From assembly GCF_029360705.1 (NCBI RefSeq), contig NZ_JARKMX010000006.1:183474-247473 (forward strand): 64,000 bases of DNA, written 5' to 3'. This document shows, in pieces, positions 62,280 to 64,000 of this stretch (position 1 is its first letter; the number at the start of each line of letters is the position of its first letter). The notes under the pieces were generated by a model, which worked only from the letters and a program-made list of their open reading frames with translations, had not been told where the DNA came from and made no database searches. The translations under genes were made by a program, and so were the position numbers. The DNA is from Paraflavitalea pollutisoli. GTDB lineage: Bacteria > Bacteroidota > Bacteroidia > Chitinophagales > Chitinophagaceae.

Positions 62280-63467
62280 ATGATTGCTTCCTGCCGTTCA
62301 CCGCGCCTACTACTGCCCTTCTTTTTGACCGCAGGCCTTTTCAGCACCCTGCTGCAGCCAGCCGCGGCGCAATCTCCTTCTTCCGGTAATTTTAGTAAAC
62401 ATACCGTCAGTCCGGTTTTTGTATCCGAGGGCGCTGCCGTCGGTGATGTCAACCGCGATGGCCAGATCGATATTCTGGCAGGGGCCTACTGGTATGAGGC
62501 TCCCCGCTGGCAGCGTCACACCATACATGGCGACACGCTTGATCCGGTAAAGGGTTACAGCACTACCTTTCTTAATTTTTGTGCAGATGTCAACAACGAT
62601 GGCTGGCCCGACCTGATCCGCTTCGACGTGCCGGGCGAGGCTTGTGTGTGGTACGAGAATCCCGGGGGCGCACAGGGTTTGTGGGCTCGTCACGGCATCA
62701 TGGCCCATGCAGGTATTGAGACCCCTTTATTCACCGATGTCGATCTGGATGGACACCTGGATATTATCTGTAACGATGCAGAGAAAAAAGAAGTGATTTG
62801 GCTGAAAGGGCCATCCGTAACCGGTCGCACGGATTGGGAAAGGATTTTGATCAGCAACGATCCCGAGCGCAGCACACATCGGTATACACACGGAATAGGA
62901 TGGGGTGATGTGAATGGTGATGGCAGAAAAGATGTGATCACCAGGATCGGTTGGTGGGAAGCTCCGGCGAATGTTACCCGCCCGAACTGGACATTTCATG
63001 CAGCAGACCTCGGCCCGGATTGTGCGAATATGTTTGTGCAGGATGTGGATGGAGATGGTGATGCAGATGTACTGAGTTCTTCTGCGCATGACTACGGTAT
63101 CTGGTGGTACGAGCAGCAAAAACAACCTGGCACTGAACCTGCCTGGACAAAGCACGAGATCAGCAGGCTTTTCTCCCAATCGCATGCCATGGCCATGGCA
63201 GATATCAATGGTGATGGCCAACAGGATATCATCACCGGTAAAAGGTATTTTGCCCACAACGAAAAAGATCCTGGCGCTTTTGAGCCTGCTGTATTGTATT
63301 GGTTCGAGTTTCGTCCAGGGGCTGCGCAACGATGGGTTCCCCATCAGATCGATAACAATTCCGGCATCGGCAACAGTTTTGTCGTACAGGATATCAATAA
63401 AGACGGCCTTCCTGATATCATTGTCTCCAACAAAAAAGGCGTTTATTTTTTTGAGCAACTTCGCTAA
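62280..63467 (+). CDS. Secreted FG-GAP/VCBS calcium-binding repeat protein
   Basis: 395 residues from the ATG at 62280; a GTG at 62247 lies inside the hairpin and is unlikely. Signal peptide core LLLPFFLTAGLFSTLLQPAAAQ. Seven repeats carry the D-x-[N/D]-x-D-G-x-x-D calcium loop: DVNRDGQID, DVNNDGWPD, DVDLDGHLD, DVNGDGRKD, DVDGDGDAD, DINGDGQQD and DINKDGLPD, spaced about 50-55 residues, as in a seven-bladed integrin-like beta-propeller. No catalytic domain is attached. It probably binds carbohydrate or protein at the surface, and may be co-expressed with the glycosidase 60 bases upstream. Confidence 0.87.
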   Translation: MIASCRSPRLLLPFFLTAGLFSTLLQPAAAQSPSSGNFSKHTVSPVFVSEGAAVGDVNRDGQIDILAGAYWYEAPRWQRHTIHGDTLDPVKGYSTTFLNFCADVNNDGWPDLIRFDVPGEACVWYENPGGAQGLWARHGIMAHAGIETPLFTDVDLDGHLDIICNDAEKKEVIWLKGPSVTGRTDWERILISNDPERSTHRYTHGIGWGDVNGDGRKDVITRIGWWEAPANVTRPNWTFHAADLGPDCANMFVQDVDGDGDADVLSSSAHDYGIWWYEQQKQPGTEPAWTKHEISRLFSQSHAMAMADINGDGQQDIITGKRYFAHNEKDPGAFEPAVLYWFEFRPGAAQRWVPHQIDNNSGIGNSFVVQDINKDGLPDIIVSNKKGVYFFEQLR

Positions 63468-63562
63468 ATAGCTACACGGTTACACAATATTACGCTTATT
63501 CGGTACTTGCGCCTATCCGATATAATTATCCAGATGGAAGACGGAGTCCTCCCGTTGCCGTC

Positions 63563-63598
63563 AAAAAAAGCCACCTCGAAAGTGAGGTGGCTTTTTTT
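63563..63598 (+). terminator. Strong bidirectional intrinsic terminator adjoining the group II intron
   Basis: A7-GCCACCTC (63563-63577) pairs perfectly with GAGGTGGC-T7 (63584-63598) around the loop GAAAGT. It ends the transcript of the FG-GAP gene. Its last T lies only four bases before the first base of the intron, the arrangement expected for group IIC intron insertion. Confidence 0.92.
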
Positions 63599-63602
63599 AT
63601 TA

Positions 63603-64000
63603 GTGTGCCCAGCATGATCTTAAACTTGGAGGTGGGAGTCCTCTACGGGCCTTGATAGTGGGAACCGTTAGCCAATGGCAAGGGTGTCCACCGCGAGGTG
63701 GAATCTGGAGGAAGCCTGCGGCAAAGTCCCGGTCCGACGAACAGAAACTGTATACAAGGCATCAAGAGGTGGACAAGGCTGCTAAGCAAGCTAAAGTCCT
63801 AAACTATCCGGACCTGTTTGATGTAAATACAGCGGACACATGGGATGAAAGTGTACGGTCTTACCTGGGGATATCTGCCCAACTGCTGCCGGCGGTAGAC
63901 GCGTATCCTAAAGGGGCAATGAATATCAGAGATGGTATATCAGGTTTGGCAGAAGTCAGCTCTGGAAGTAGTACCTGTGGCCTAAACAGGGAAGGCCCAG
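63603..64000 (+). mobile_element. 5' part of a group II intron, IIC-like
   Basis: The segment starts GTGTGCCCAGC, the conserved group II 5' end, and follows the bacterial domain I order: GTTAGCCAATGGCAAGGG, then GTCCACCGCGAGGTGGAATC, GGAGGAAGCC, CGGCAAAGTCCCGGTC, GAACAGAAACTG, then TATACAAGGCATC; later AAGCTAAAGTCC, GTAAATACAGC, GGTCTTACCTGGGGATATCTG and GGCAGAAGTCAGC. From memory this lines up block by block with the Oceanobacillus iheyensis IIC intron. The window ends at what should be domain III/IV, before the reverse transcriptase (intron-encoded protein). Insertion straight after an intrinsic terminator supports the IIC assignment. Confidence 0.88.

Noticed and set aside
63919..64000. 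Open frame starting at ATG 63919 as the start of the intron reverse transcriptase
   Set aside because: The bases coincide with conserved group II RNA structure blocks (GGCAGAAGTCAGC and following), so the frame is probably chance and the real start should be further right.
1..64000. tRNA or rRNA genes
   Set aside because: No sequence with the conserved tRNA TTCGANNC arm and acceptor pairing, or rRNA landmarks, was noticed in the intergenic regions.

Overview
The window looks like a chromosome segment of a Bacteroidota member, most likely a soil or rhizosphere relative of the Chitinophagaceae. The reasons are a T9SS type B (gliding-motility-associated) C-terminal domain, a type A sorting domain, an UpxY/NusG-like antiterminator heading a polysaccharide locus, WbqC-family proteins, DUF5009 and DUF4434 genes, a NagB-LmbE fusion, and almost no strong Shine-Dalgarno sequences. 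The taxonomic call is inference from gene content; no rRNA or tRNA gene was seen.

Layout. (1) 1-9540: a plus-strand catabolic cluster, apparently for acetylated amino sugars or acetylated glycans: the tail of an unrecognised gene, a DUF5009/NagX-like membrane acyltransferase, three SGNH esterases, an SSS-family Na+/solute symporter, an alpha/beta esterase, a DUF4434 TIM-barrel protein and a glucosamine-6-phosphate deaminase fused to a LmbE deacetylase domain. It ends in a perfect 20-bp palindrome that contains the last stop codon. (2) 9838-12437: a minus-strand GlxA-type AraC regulator and a divergent 412-residue protein of unknown function, with two adjacent palindromes between them. (3) 12438-44954: a very large, one-directional exopolysaccharide (EPS) locus. 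It opens with a 420-base leader carrying repeated hairpins and an UpxY antiterminator. Then come UDP-HexNAc dehydrogenase and epimerase (UDP-GalNAcA pathway), a Wza-like lipoprotein, a Wzc-like kinase, a PglK/MsbA-like ABC exporter, five GT2 and four GT4 glycosyltransferases, aminotransferases, WbqC proteins, GNAT acyltransferases, a PhyH dioxygenase, an FkbM methyltransferase, an EpsG-like polymerase, a polysaccharide deacetylase, a PglC-like initiating transferase, an ATP-grasp ligase, a HAD phosphatase and a UDP-sugar 4,6-dehydratase. (4) 45012-54431: three large secreted proteins. One is a type-B T9SS beta-propeller/repeat protein. The other two are paralogous G8 / beta-helix / PA14 proteins resembling animal CEMIP/TMEM2 (hyaluronidase) proteins. 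The first two follow the EPS genes with gaps of 57 and 21 bases and no terminator until 50142. (5) 54480-58068, minus strand: phosphoketolase and acetate kinase, a two-gene phosphoketolase bypass. (6) 58354-63467, plus strand: an S9 (DPP-IV-like) peptidase, a secreted TIM-barrel glycosidase and an FG-GAP/VCBS calcium-binding repeat protein. (7) 63603-64000: the 5' part of a group II intron resembling the IIC class, inserted four bases after a strong intrinsic terminator; its reverse transcriptase would lie outside the window.

How the parts may work together. The EPS locus can be read as a complete assembly line: antitermination, precursor synthesis, lipid-linked initiation, chain assembly and decoration, flipping by an ABC exporter, polymerisation, export through a Wza/Wzc pair. 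The adjacent secreted G8 proteins could act on, or bind, the same polymer. The most unusual local structure is a repeated four-gene module (WbqC protein, a variable enzyme, a GNAT, a GT2) that occurs twice in a row, with a PLP-fold protein in the variable slot of one copy and a PhyH-type dioxygenase in the other.
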